A stretch of 64,000 nt of DNA from Coix lacryma-jobi var. lacryma-jobi (Eukaryota > Streptophyta > Magnoliopsida > Poales > Poaceae): assembly GCA_009763385.1 (NCBI GenBank), contig CM019822.1, positions 24,050,842 to 24,114,841 of the forward strand. Direction: 5' to 3'. Shown piece by piece: positions 1 to 8,805 of this stretch. The position numbers were made by a program, and so were the translations under genes. The stretch's first letter is position 1, and the number at the start of each line of letters is the position of its first letter. A model generated the notes under the pieces. The model was given only the letters and a program-made list of their open reading frames with translations, was not told the origin of the DNA and did not search any database.

Positions 1-321
1 GGGCATATGGAGTTCATGTCCCCTGGTGATGGAAATCGTTTCGGTTTTCAAAGGATGGACGACGAAGACGGTGGTAGGCTAGGCTAAGTGTCGCATGGTG
101 TTGGAGGACACTTAGGTAGTCTTAGGTCTTTGTTTTTCCTTTGGCCGTACTATAAAGAGGGGTGTGAATCAGTAGCTTGACCTAGATGAGTCTATTGAGG
201 TAGGTGTGGTGCACACTTGTTATTTCATAGCCCTAGGTAGCTCAGAGAGATGCCTTATGTCGAGAGGAACAAAAGTCGTTAAGACCGCGTCGCGATCCGA
301 GTTGATCTTGCCCTTGGTATG

Positions 322-660
322 GGCATCGGATGCTGAATCAGTGGGCATCGGAGGCTCCGATGCCCACACCGACCTAGGGTTTGGTCTGGTGCGTGGCATC
401 GGAGGCTCCGATGGTGCCACATCAGATCGTCCGGTGTCACTGTTCACTTGGGAGTGAACTGTGCAGGGCATCGGACGCTGGCATCGGACGCTGAGGGCCA
501 GCGTCCGATGGCCATGCAGAGAGGTTCCAGAGAGGTCTTTTCGGCATCGGACGCTCCCCAGCGTCCGATGCTCCATAATCATGTCTGACAAGAAGGTACA
601 GTAGACCGTTGGATGGGGTCATCGGAGCGTCCGATGCCTGGCATCGGCGCGTCCGATGCC
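322..660. repeat. Cluster of CATCGGACGC-type palindromes in U3
   Basis: Repeated, partly palindromic copies of CATCGGACGC and CATCGGAGGCTCCGATG lie on both strands just upstream of the LTR TATA box. The same motifs recur in the 3' LTR (about 12330-12690) and in an internal region after pol (7617-7873). A role as transcription-factor sites or enhancer is inferred from position only. Confidence 0.8.
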
Positions 661-709
661 CCCGAAAAATACCTGTCTTGTGCTGTTTTTGGATGGCCGG
701 GTTGGGGGG

Positions 710-717
710 TATATATA
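710..717 (+). promoter_or_regulatory. LTR TATA box
   Basis: TATATATA follows a G-run, with the palindrome cluster just upstream; the equivalent site in the 3' LTR is at 12739-12746. Transcription would begin about 30 bases downstream. Confidence 0.7.
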
Positions 718-1435
718 CTTCCTTCCCTCCATCCATTTGAGTGTTCTTGTCATTTCCATCTGCTGAGAGACACCTTGTGAGTGTAAGAAAGAGCAAGAGC
801 CCTAGTGAGGTTGAGTGATTTGCTAATTGTGAGAATTAGACACCTCCTAGTGAGAATTGAGTAGCAAGTGTGCATCCATCCATCTCTTTGGCCTTGTCTT
901 GGTCAAGTGAGAGTTCTAGCTTGTTACTCTTGGTGATCGGCATCACCTAGACGGCTTGGTGGCGATCGGAGTGCTTGGTGATCATCCGGAGTCTTTGTGG
1001 ATGACCCAAGCCATGTTGTGACCGGTAGCGAGCGATTCACCGGGCCGGAGTGGCGAAGAATCAGCTCGTAGTGAGCACTTGATCCTTGCGCGGATCAAGG
1101 GGGAGCGATACCCTTGCGCGGGTGCTCCAACGAGGACTAGGGGGTGTGCCGACACCTCGATACCTCGGCAAAAAGATCGTCATGTCATCTCTACTCTCTT
1201 TACTTCGCATTTACTTTTGAGCAATTCAATTCCGCATTTACTTGTTGTTCTTTCATGAATTGAATTGTCATGCTAGAGTAGAAATGGTGTAGCAATAGTC
1301 TTTTTGTGTGGTTGATTCTTGTTCACACACTTCTAGGCACTAGGGGGTTAATTGAGCTTGATAGGTTTTAATTCTTGCAAGAAGTTTTAGAAAAGCCCAA
1401 TTCACCCCCCTCTTGGGCATCTTGATCCTTTCAAT

Positions 1436-1453
1436 TGGTATCAGAGCCTCGTG
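1436..1453 (+). other. Primer binding site (initiator tRNA-Met)
   Basis: TGGTATCAGAGC starts two bases after the end of the 5' LTR and is complementary to the 3' end of plant initiator methionine tRNA, the usual primer of Ty1/copia elements. Confidence 0.93.
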
Positions 1454-1486
1454 CTCTCGATTTAGGCTTAACCGCCTAGAGTTAAG

Positions 1487-3883
1487 ATGTCCGGGGGTGA
1501 TGGACCACCGCCCATGTTCGAGGGAGACGACTTTCCATATTGGAAAATCCGTATGGAGTCGTACCTAGAAGCGGTTGATGTTAAATGCCGCGATGCCGCT
1601 ATCACCGGCTTTGCCAAGCCCAAGGAAGGCACGAGCCTTACTCCTAATGAGGAGAAAAATGAGAAATGGAATGCAAAAGCCAAAAACATCATCTTTAGAG
1701 GCATTTGCAAAGATGTGTTCAATCGCGTTCGGAACCACAAAAATGCCCATGATCTATGGGAAAACATTTGTGCGCTCCATGAAGGAACCCAGAGTGAGCG
1801 TGAGGAGCGTTATCATTTGGTTATGCAAAAGATGAACTCTTTTGAAATGATTGCTCATGAAAATGCAAATGAAATGTACTCACGCTTGAATGTTCTTGTA
1901 GAGGAGCTCAATGGTCTTGGCCTCACACAAATGCAACCATCCGATGTTGTGAGGAAGATTCTATGTGTCCTTCCCATTGACAAATATGGACACATTGTGA
2001 TGGTGCTACATCAAGGTGATCTTTCCACATCCACACCAACACAAGTATTGGGGAAGATCAATGCTCATGAGATGTACATGCACATCACACCAAGTGGTGG
2101 CTCTTCCACCGACAAGAAGAAGGACTTGGCCTTCAAAGCAAGCCATGACAAGAAGGGCAAGTCCAAGGCTATTGAGGTGCATCATGAGAGCACAAGCGAT
2201 GATGAAGATGATTCCAACATTGCTCTCATGGTGAGAAGGACCACCAAGATGTTGAAGAAGCTTCACAAAAATGGAGTCAACTTTGACTCAAGAAAGAAGA
2301 AGTTCTTCACAAGTAGCAAGAGGAGGCCAATCTCCGAAATGGACTGCTACAATTGCGGTGAGCTTGGCCATCTTGCTCATCAATGCACCAAGCCCAAGAA
2401 AGAGAGCTACAAGAACAAGAACAAGAGCAAGAAGTATGACTCATCAAGCGAAGATGAGAAGAAGAATGACAAGTCATACAAGAAGAAAGATGGCAAGAAG
2501 AAGCAATACCACAAGAAAGGTGGGAAGGCTTACATTGTTGGAGATTGGCTCACCGACATTGACTCCTCCGGTGGCTCATCAAATGAAGATAGTGATGATG
2601 AGAAGGAGAAGGTGGCCGCTCTAGTCATTGGCTCCTCTACACCACCACCACCACCATCGCCATCATCATCTACACACCTATGCCTTATGGCCAAGGGTGA
2701 CCGGAAGGTACAAAACGATGATGACTCTAGTGATAGTGATAGTGATGGTGAATTTGAGGCTCCCACTTATGATGAACTTGTCAAATTGCTAAATGACTAC
2801 TCTAAAATCATAAAAAAGACTAGAGCTAAAAATGAGAAGCTTGTTAATGAAAATGAATCTCTTGTTGAAAAATGTGATCATGCTACTCATGCTAGTGATG
2901 AACTAAAAGATGAACTTGCTACTATGTCATCCACTATCAAGGAGCTCAAGTCCTCTAACAAGGAGCTCAAAGCTAAAAATGAAAAACTTGATAAGATGCA
3001 TAGTGACTTTACCACTAGTTATGCCTTGCTAAAAGAACAATACACTCAAGTGAAAGTTGACTATGATGCTCTCACCATTTCTTATGATATGCTTTCACAT
3101 GAGACACATGATGCTCCTAACCTTGTTATTAAGTGTGACATAGCAACATCTTGTGAGGACTTGGTTAGTGAGCATGATGAGCAAAGAGCTAGTGGCAAAG
3201 GCAAGAGTGTGGTTGTGGCCGATCACTATGATGATTACATTAAGATCAAGAATGAGAATGCAAAGCTCAAAGTTGATCTAGAGAAGCTTGCAACCACAAA
3301 GCAAGTCATTGTTGAGACCCAAGATGATGAGTATAGCATGACGCTTGAGCTTGACATGTTGAAAGAAGAGAACAAGAGATTGAAGATGGAGAGAGATTAC
3401 AAGATGACACCATCTCAATTAGAGCTCCAACAAGAGAATGACAAGCTCAAGAGGGAAAAGGAATACCTCACCACCGGATGGAGGAACTTCACCAAGGGTC
3501 AATGTCTTCAAAGTGAGCTTCTCATGAACACCGTCATGAAGACAAATAGAAATGGCATTGGCTTTCTTGAAGAGAAGATGAAGCAACGCAAGAGCATCAC
3601 TAAGCCAAAGAAGAAGAAGATTGGAAGATGCTATGAGTGTGGAAAGGAAGGTCACTTTGCTCATGATTGTGAAGAGCCAAAGCCCCCACCCTTGCCCAAG
3701 CATGCTAGGCCCTTTGCTTTCAATGCTCACTACATGCTTAGACAAGATTCTAGTGGCAAAGTGAAGGTCATGTTTATGGGGCCACCTAACAAGAGTAGGC
3801 CAAAGCAAATTTGGGTTGCTAAGTCACTAGTTGAGAAGGTTAAGGGACCGCAACAAGTTTGGGTCCCAAAAGCTCAAGCTTGA
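1487..3883 (+). CDS. gag: Retrotransposon Gag polyprotein, large Sirevirus-type
   Basis: 798 residues from the first ATG after the primer site. The N-terminal 200 residues are a copia-type gag region (a FEGDDFPYWKIRMESYL start, then a helical capsid-like part). A CCHC zinc knuckle CYNCGELGHLAHQC lies near residue 286, followed by a Lys/Ser/Asp-rich stretch, a long coiled coil (about 430-680) and a second CCHC knuckle CYECGKEGHFAHDC near 714. Known role of the family: forms the virus-like particle and packages element RNA. The length and second knuckle are far beyond ordinary copia gag and agree with Sireviruses. It stops at TGA 3881-3883, 16 bases before pol opens in another frame. No internal stop or frameshift is seen. 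Confidence 0.93.
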   Translation: MSGGDGPPPMFEGDDFPYWKIRMESYLEAVDVKCRDAAITGFAKPKEGTSLTPNEEKNEKWNAKAKNIIFRGICKDVFNRVRNHKNAHDLWENICALHEGTQSEREERYHLVMQKMNSFEMIAHENANEMYSRLNVLVEELNGLGLTQMQPSDVVRKILCVLPIDKYGHIVMVLHQGDLSTSTPTQVLGKINAHEMYMHITPSGGSSTDKKKDLAFKASHDKKGKSKAIEVHHESTSDDEDDSNIALMVRRTTKMLKKLHKNGVNFDSRKKKFFTSSKRRPISEMDCYNCGELGHLAHQCTKPKKESYKNKNKSKKYDSSSEDEKKNDKSYKKKDGKKKQYHKKGGKAYIVGDWLTDIDSSGGSSNEDSDDEKEKVAALVIGSSTPPPPPSPSSSTHLCLMAKGDRKVQNDDDSSDSDSDGEFEAPTYDELVKLLNDYSKIIKKTRAKNEKLVNENESLVEKCDHATHASDELKDELATMSSTIKELKSSNKELKAKNEKLDKMHSDFTTSYALLKEQYTQVKVDYDALTISYDMLSHETHDAPNLVIKCDIATSCEDLVSEHDEQRASGKGKSVVVADHYDDYIKIKNENAKLKVDLEKLATTKQVIVETQDDEYSMTLELDMLKEENKRLKMERDYKMTPSQLELQQENDKLKREKEYLTTGWRNFTKGQCLQSELLMNTVMKTNRNGIGFLEEKMKQRKSITKPKKKKIGRCYECGKEGHFAHDCEEPKPPPLPKHARPFAFNAHYMLRQDSSGKVKVMFMGPPNKSRPKQIWVAKSLVEKVKGPQQVWVPKAQA

Positions 3884-3899
3884 TCTCTTGTGTGTGTAG

Positions 3900-6800
3900 G
3901 TGAACTACAAGACCGGTGGATCTCATTGGGTGATTGATAGTGGTTGCACACAACATATGACCGGTGATCCCCGGATGTTCACCTCACTAGAAGAGAATGC
4001 CAATGACCAAGAAAAGATTACATTTGGTGACAACTCAAAGGGCAATGTCAAGGGATTGGGCAAAGTGGCTATATCAAATGATCATACCATCTCCAATGTG
4101 CTATTAGTTGCATCTTTGAGCTTCAACTTGCTATCCGTTGGGCAACTATGTGATCTTGGCTTTCAATGTTTGTTCACCGACAAGGAAGTGGTTGTAACCA
4201 AGAAAGATGATACACAAGTGATATTCAAAGGCTTTAGATACAACAATCTCTATCTAGTTGATTTCACCTCCGAAGATGCCAACTTGAAGACATGCTTGTT
4301 CACTAAGCAATCACTTGGTTGGCTATGGCATAGAAGATTAGCACATGTTGGAATGAACACTCTCAACAAGCTATTGAAGAAGGATTTGGTTAGGGGCTTG
4401 AAGGATGTCAAATTTGAGAAGGACAAATTGTGTAGTGCATGTCAAGCCGGCAAGCAAGTTGCTAATACACATCCAACCAAAGCCTTTGTGTCAACATCAA
4501 GAGAGTTGGAGCTACTTCACATGGATCTATTTGGACCAACAACATATGCTAGCTTGGGTGGAAATCTCTATTGCCTAGTGATTGTTGATGACTACTCTAG
4601 ATACACTTGGGTATTCTTTCTTCATGACAAATCCGAGGCAACCCCTTCATTCAAGAAGTTTGCCAAGAGAGCCCAAAATGAGTTTGACTTGAAGATCAAG
4701 AAGATAAGAAGTGACAATGGAAGAGAGTTTGACAACACCCACATTGAGCAATATTGTGATGAAGTTGGGATCAAGCATGAAGTCTCCACAACCTACACAC
4801 CACAACAAAATGGGGTAGTTGAGAGGAAGAACCGAACACTAATCACCCTAGCAAGGACTATGTTAGATGAGTACACTACACCGGAAAGATTTTGGGCGGA
4901 AGCAATCAACACCGCTTGCTATGCATCAAACCGGTTGTTCCCCCATCGTCTCCTTGGCAAGACCCCCTATGAGCTACTCAACAACAAGAAGCCGGATGTA
5001 TCATTCTTTAGAGTGTTTGGGTGCAAATGCTACATCTACAAGAAGCGCCAACACCTAGGGAAGTTTCAACGCCGATGTGATATTGGTTTTCTTGTTGGTT
5101 ACTCATTGAAGTCCAAAGCATATCGAGTATTCAACCATGCCACCGGGATGGTAGAAGAAACATATGATGTGGAATTCGATGAATCTAATGGCTCTCAAGG
5201 AGAGCATGAGAATCTTGATGATATAGGTGATGAACCATTGAGGGAAGCAATGAAGAACATGCCGGTTGGAGCCATCAAGCCTAAAGATGATGATGATGAT
5301 GTGCAAGTCATTGACAAGCCAACCTCATCCAATGTACCACTTGATGATGACAAAGATGGGAGGGATCCAAATGAAGATACTCATGTCTCCCATGATCAAA
5401 TGGTGGTACAAGCTCAAGATGTTGGTGCTCCACAAGCGGCCCCTCAAGTGGTTGATCGAAGGACTACTCCTCTACTACAAGCTCATCCTCAAGATCTCAT
5501 CATAGGGAGTCCGACAAGGGGTGTAATGACTCGCTCTCAAAAACTTGCTTTATTTATGGAACATCACTCCTTTGTTTCTCTTGTTGAGCCTACCATTGTA
5601 GATGAAGCTCTAGGTGATCCGGATTGGGTGAATGCCATGCATGAAGAACTAAACAACTTCACCCGCAACCAAGTTTGGACACTTGAAGAGCGACCAAAAG
5701 GCGCAAGAGTCATTGGAACAAAATGGGTGTTTAGGAACAAGCAAGATGATCAAGGCAAGGTTGTTAGAAACAAGGCAAGGCTAGTGGCAAAGGGGTTCTC
5801 TCAAGTTGAAGGCTTGGATTTTGGAGAGACCTTTGCACCGGTTGCAAGACTCGAAGCCATTCGTATCCTCCTTGCATATGCATCACATCATGACATTAAA
5901 TTATATCAAATGGATATGAAAAGTGCATTTTTAAATGGCTTCATAAATGAACTAGTCTATGTTGATCAACCTCCCGGGTTCGAAGACCCTAGATATCCTA
6001 ATCATGTTTATAGGTTGTCCAAGGCGCTATATGGGCTCAAGCAAGCCCCTAGAGCGTGGTACGAGCGCCTCCGGGACTTCCTAATTGAGAAGGGCTTCAC
6101 CATTGGGATGGTTGACACCACACTATTCACCAAGAAGCTTGATGGAGAGATCTTCATTTGTCAAGTCTACGTCGATGATATCATCTTCGGGTCAACAAAT
6201 GAAGCCTATTGCAAGGAATTTGGTGACTTGATGTCGAAGGAGTTCGAGATGTCTATGATTGGCGAGCTCACATTCTTCCTAGGCTTTCAAGTCAAGCAAT
6301 TGAAGGAGGGGACTTTTATATCTCAAGAGAAGTACACAAAAGACCTCCTCAAGCGCTTCAACATGGATGATTGCAAGCCTATCAAGACTCCAATGCCAAC
6401 CAACGGACACCTCGACCTAGATGTGGGAGGTAACCCGGTTGATCAAACTCTCTACCGTTCTATGATTGGTAGCTTGTTATATTTGACCGCATCTAGGCCC
6501 GACATCATGTTTAGTGTGTGCATGTGTGCTCGCTTTCAAGCCGATCCTAGGGAATCACATCTTATAGCGGTGAAGAGAATCCTTAGGTACCTAAAGCACA
6601 CCCCAAGCATTGGCCTTTGGTATCCCAAAGGAGCTAACTTCCAACTCGTTGGGTATTCTGACTCGGATTACGCGGGTTGCAAAATTGATAGAAAAAGCAC
6701 ATCCGGAGGGTGCCATTTGCTTGGGAGATCACTAGTGTCATGGAGTTTGAAGAAGCAAAATAGTGTGGTCTTGTCTACCACCGAGGCGGAATACATAGCC

Positions 6801-7127
6801 GCGGGTGCTTGTTGTGCACAAATCCTTTATATGAAACAAACCCTTTTAGACTATGGTGTAGTTCTAGAAAGGGTACCTTTGTTGTGTGACAATGAGAGCG
6901 CGGTTAAGCTTGCTAACAACCCAGTTCAACACTCTCGCACAAAGCACATAGATATTCGCCATCACTTTCTTAGGGATCATGTTTCCAAGACAGATATATC
7001 CTTAGAGGGAGTTAGAACCGAAGATCAATTGGCGGATATCTTCACAAAACCCCTAGATGAAAACACTCTTTGTAGATTGCGAAGTGAGCTAAATGTGCTT
7101 GATCTAAGTAACTTTGTCAAAAGGTGA
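3900..7127 (+). CDS. pol: Retrotransposon Pol polyprotein (protease, integrase, RT, RNase H)
   Basis: 1075 codons are open from position 3900, directly after an in-frame TAG (3897-3899). The first codon is GTG, so this is an open stretch rather than a proven start. Domain order: aspartic protease (DSGCTQHMTG near residue 13), GAG-pre-integrase (LWHRRLAHVG near 141), integrase core (HMDLFGP near 206, then D in SDNGREFD near 271 and E in NGVVERKNRT near 300), reverse transcriptase from about 570 with the catalytic YVDDIIFGS near 757, and RNase H (YSDSDYAGC near 919, TEAEYIAA, DNESAVKLA). All the catalytic motifs I looked for are present. Gag is in frame 2 and pol in frame 3, so expression needs frameshifting, splicing or reinitiation. 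Confidence 0.94.
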   Translation: MNYKTGGSHWVIDSGCTQHMTGDPRMFTSLEENANDQEKITFGDNSKGNVKGLGKVAISNDHTISNVLLVASLSFNLLSVGQLCDLGFQCLFTDKEVVVTKKDDTQVIFKGFRYNNLYLVDFTSEDANLKTCLFTKQSLGWLWHRRLAHVGMNTLNKLLKKDLVRGLKDVKFEKDKLCSACQAGKQVANTHPTKAFVSTSRELELLHMDLFGPTTYASLGGNLYCLVIVDDYSRYTWVFFLHDKSEATPSFKKFAKRAQNEFDLKIKKIRSDNGREFDNTHIEQYCDEVGIKHEVSTTYTPQQNGVVERKNRTLITLARTMLDEYTTPERFWAEAINTACYASNRLFPHRLLGKTPYELLNNKKPDVSFFRVFGCKCYIYKKRQHLGKFQRRCDIGFLVGYSLKSKAYRVFNHATGMVEETYDVEFDESNGSQGEHENLDDIGDEPLREAMKNMPVGAIKPKDDDDDVQVIDKPTSSNVPLDDDKDGRDPNEDTHVSHDQMVVQAQDVGAPQAAPQVVDRRTTPLLQAHPQDLIIGSPTRGVMTRSQKLALFMEHHSFVSLVEPTIVDEALGDPDWVNAMHEELNNFTRNQVWTLEERPKGARVIGTKWVFRNKQDDQGKVVRNKARLVAKGFSQVEGLDFGETFAPVARLEAIRILLAYASHHDIKLYQMDMKSAFLNGFINELVYVDQPPGFEDPRYPNHVYRLSKALYGLKQAPRAWYERLRDFLIEKGFTIGMVDTTLFTKKLDGEIFICQVYVDDIIFGSTNEAYCKEFGDLMSKEFEMSMIGELTFFLGFQVKQLKEGTFISQEKYTKDLLKRFNMDDCKPIKTPMPTNGHLDLDVGGNPVDQTLYRSMIGSLLYLTASRPDIMFSVCMCARFQADPRESHLIAVKRILRYLKHTPSIGLWYPKGANFQLVGYSDSDYAGCKIDRKSTSGGCHLLGRSLVSWSLKKQNSVVLSTTEAEYIAAGACCAQILYMKQTLLDYGVVLERVPLLCDNESAVKLANNPVQHSRTKHIDIRHHFLRDHVSKTDISLEGVRTEDQLADIFTKPLDENTLCRLRSELNVLDLSNFVKR

Positions 7128-7616
7128 AAGGGGGTTGTCTTTGCATTGCATTGTATCACATGCCATGTTTAAATTATGCTATGCACATAGGCTTGTCAGA
7201 CTGTGGTTAAGATAACCTGCCCTAAAAAGCGTGTGAAGAAGCTTACCCATGAGCAAACTTGACAAGCAACCTAGATTCAAAATTCCGTATAGCATTGCAT
7301 ATGCATGTTTGTTGCTCTGTCGTTTCTTTTCGGTTATGTTTTGAGCAACCGCTGTGTTCGTCCACCGCTAGGGGGAGCATTTGAGGCTCCTAATGGTTGA
7401 GACCCCTAGTTTTGGTGGCCACATGTTGTCTCCTCGGGATTTATCGCCTATTTTACCTAAAAATGATATGTAGCCTATGGCAAAATATTTATAAAATAGA
7501 GGGTTTATGTGAGGATGCTCATACTAGGTTCCAACTGGTGTTTATTTGCCTCTTCTTTGAGTTGGAACTTGGTTGGGAAAGGGAGCCGCAACAGAGATCT
7601 TCGAAACTGCTCACAT
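7128..7616 (+). other. Post-pol spacer with internal purine tracts
   Basis: No coding region is seen. GAAAGGGGG directly follows the pol stop and CTAGGGGGAGC lies near 7371; both resemble the GGGGGAG purine tract next to the 3' LTR. Multiple tracts of this type are a recognised trait of Sireviruses. A large in-cis role is inferred only. Confidence 0.6.
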
Positions 7617-7873
7617 AGAGCATCGGATGCAGCATCGGACGCTGCATCGGACGCTGGTTCAGCATCCGATGCCTGCACTGTAGACAGCCCCGGCTGAAAC
7701 AGTGAATTGCCCGCGTCCGATGTGCTCTCAACGGAGCCTCCGATGCCCCATCGGACGCTCCCCAGCATCCGATGCCATGGCACCGGACGCATCCGATGCG
7801 TTTTCGGCCTTTCTGGAGCTCTCTGGACAGGCATCGGCGCGTCCAATGTGTTTTCATCGGAGCGTCCGATGCT
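7617..7873. repeat. Internal copy of the LTR palindrome cluster
   Basis: At least ten copies of CATCGGACGC, CATCGGATGC or their complements (GCGTCCGATG) are packed into about 255 bases, more than 3 kb from either LTR. They precede the GC-rich leader of the 3' ORF in the way the LTR cluster precedes its TATA box. No clear TATA box follows here. Confidence 0.8.
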
Positions 7874-7904
7874 TCTTTAAGCGGCGCGGTTTGGTCTTCT
7901 ATTG

Positions 7905-8805
7905 ACAGACGGGTCCCACACATCATTCCTCCCACCGTCTTCCTCCTCGCACCAACTCACCCGAGCCCGATCACCTCGCCGCCCCGAGCTCTAACCACCG
8001 CCGCGCGCCCTCGCCTGTCCTCACCGCCGGCCGCCGTGCCCTGCGCCGTCGGCCGTTTGCTCCGCCGCGCTCGCTCATCCCCTTCGGCCGCCGGCCGCTG
8101 CTCTCTCGCGCTCCCTGTTGCGCGCGCCCTCGCCAGAGCCCTAGCTGCGCCCGTTTCTCTCGCCAGAGAAACTCGCCGGAGCTCGCCCGTGTTCTGGTCT
8201 TCCTCGTCGGAGAACGCCTTCCTCGCCCTTTTTCACCTCTCCGGCGTACTCCTCGGCCGGGCGATCCCCCCACCGTAAGCCTCAGCGCCCCCGCCTCTTT
8301 AACCTATGCCCCCCAGGTGCTCGACAGAATGCCTCAATGCCCATTCCACCGAGTTTTGACCCCTGTTTCACTCCAAACCTTTTGCATGCACTTTGGTTTG
8401 TCGTGTGGATCCCGGAACGTCATTCCTCATCTCTTGCTTGGGTTGTTTCGTCATTCGCCAGGTAGCACAGCCCATTCCCTTCTTATCTCCACTGCTTTGC
8501 TTCCATAGGGTCTTCTTCTCCCTAGATTATATGTGTGCTTATATATCCTCTCTCATCTCGCAGCAAGTCAGTGGTTTGTCGTTGACAGCTTGGTCAGTTG
8601 CTAGTGCCAGATAGCCCGGGGCCAAGCCCGTGGGTACGGTTCGAGGCCAAGCCTCGCGAGTGACAGCGGCAGCGTTTGTGAGTGACAGGGGGAGTTTGTG
8701 CCAGTGGTTTTCTTGTTAGGGGCTTTCAGCGTCAGTTGTTTTTGTTCAGTGGCAGTTTGTCTGTCAGCGCCAGTCCAGAGCCTCAGTTTCTCATTCTTGT
8801 CAGCC
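7905..8805 (+). other. GC-rich leader and possible intron before the 3' ORF
   Basis: 7930-8275 is C/G-rich with TCTTCCTC-like pyrimidine tracts and resembles a grass 5' leader. CACCGTAAGC at 8272-8281 fits a splice donor, and the T-rich stretch before TTGTCAGCC (about 8797-8804) fits an acceptor just before ATG 8806. A spliced leader is inference; no long open frame here looks like a protein. Confidence 0.35.

Larger units (their letters stand above)
1..1433 (+). repeat. 5' LTR, truncated by window edge
   Basis: Position 1 aligns with 12007 in the 3' LTR and the match continues to the terminal TTTCA at 1433, directly before the primer binding site. Expected full length is about 1.55 kb. It contains a palindrome cluster (about 322-660) followed by a TATA box (710-717), the arrangement expected of U3 enhancer and promoter. 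Confidence 0.95.

Noticed and set aside
7772..8278. 168-codon frame before the 3' ORF
   Set aside because: Covers palindromes and a pyrimidine-rich leader; translation is Arg/Ala/Ser-rich without motifs.
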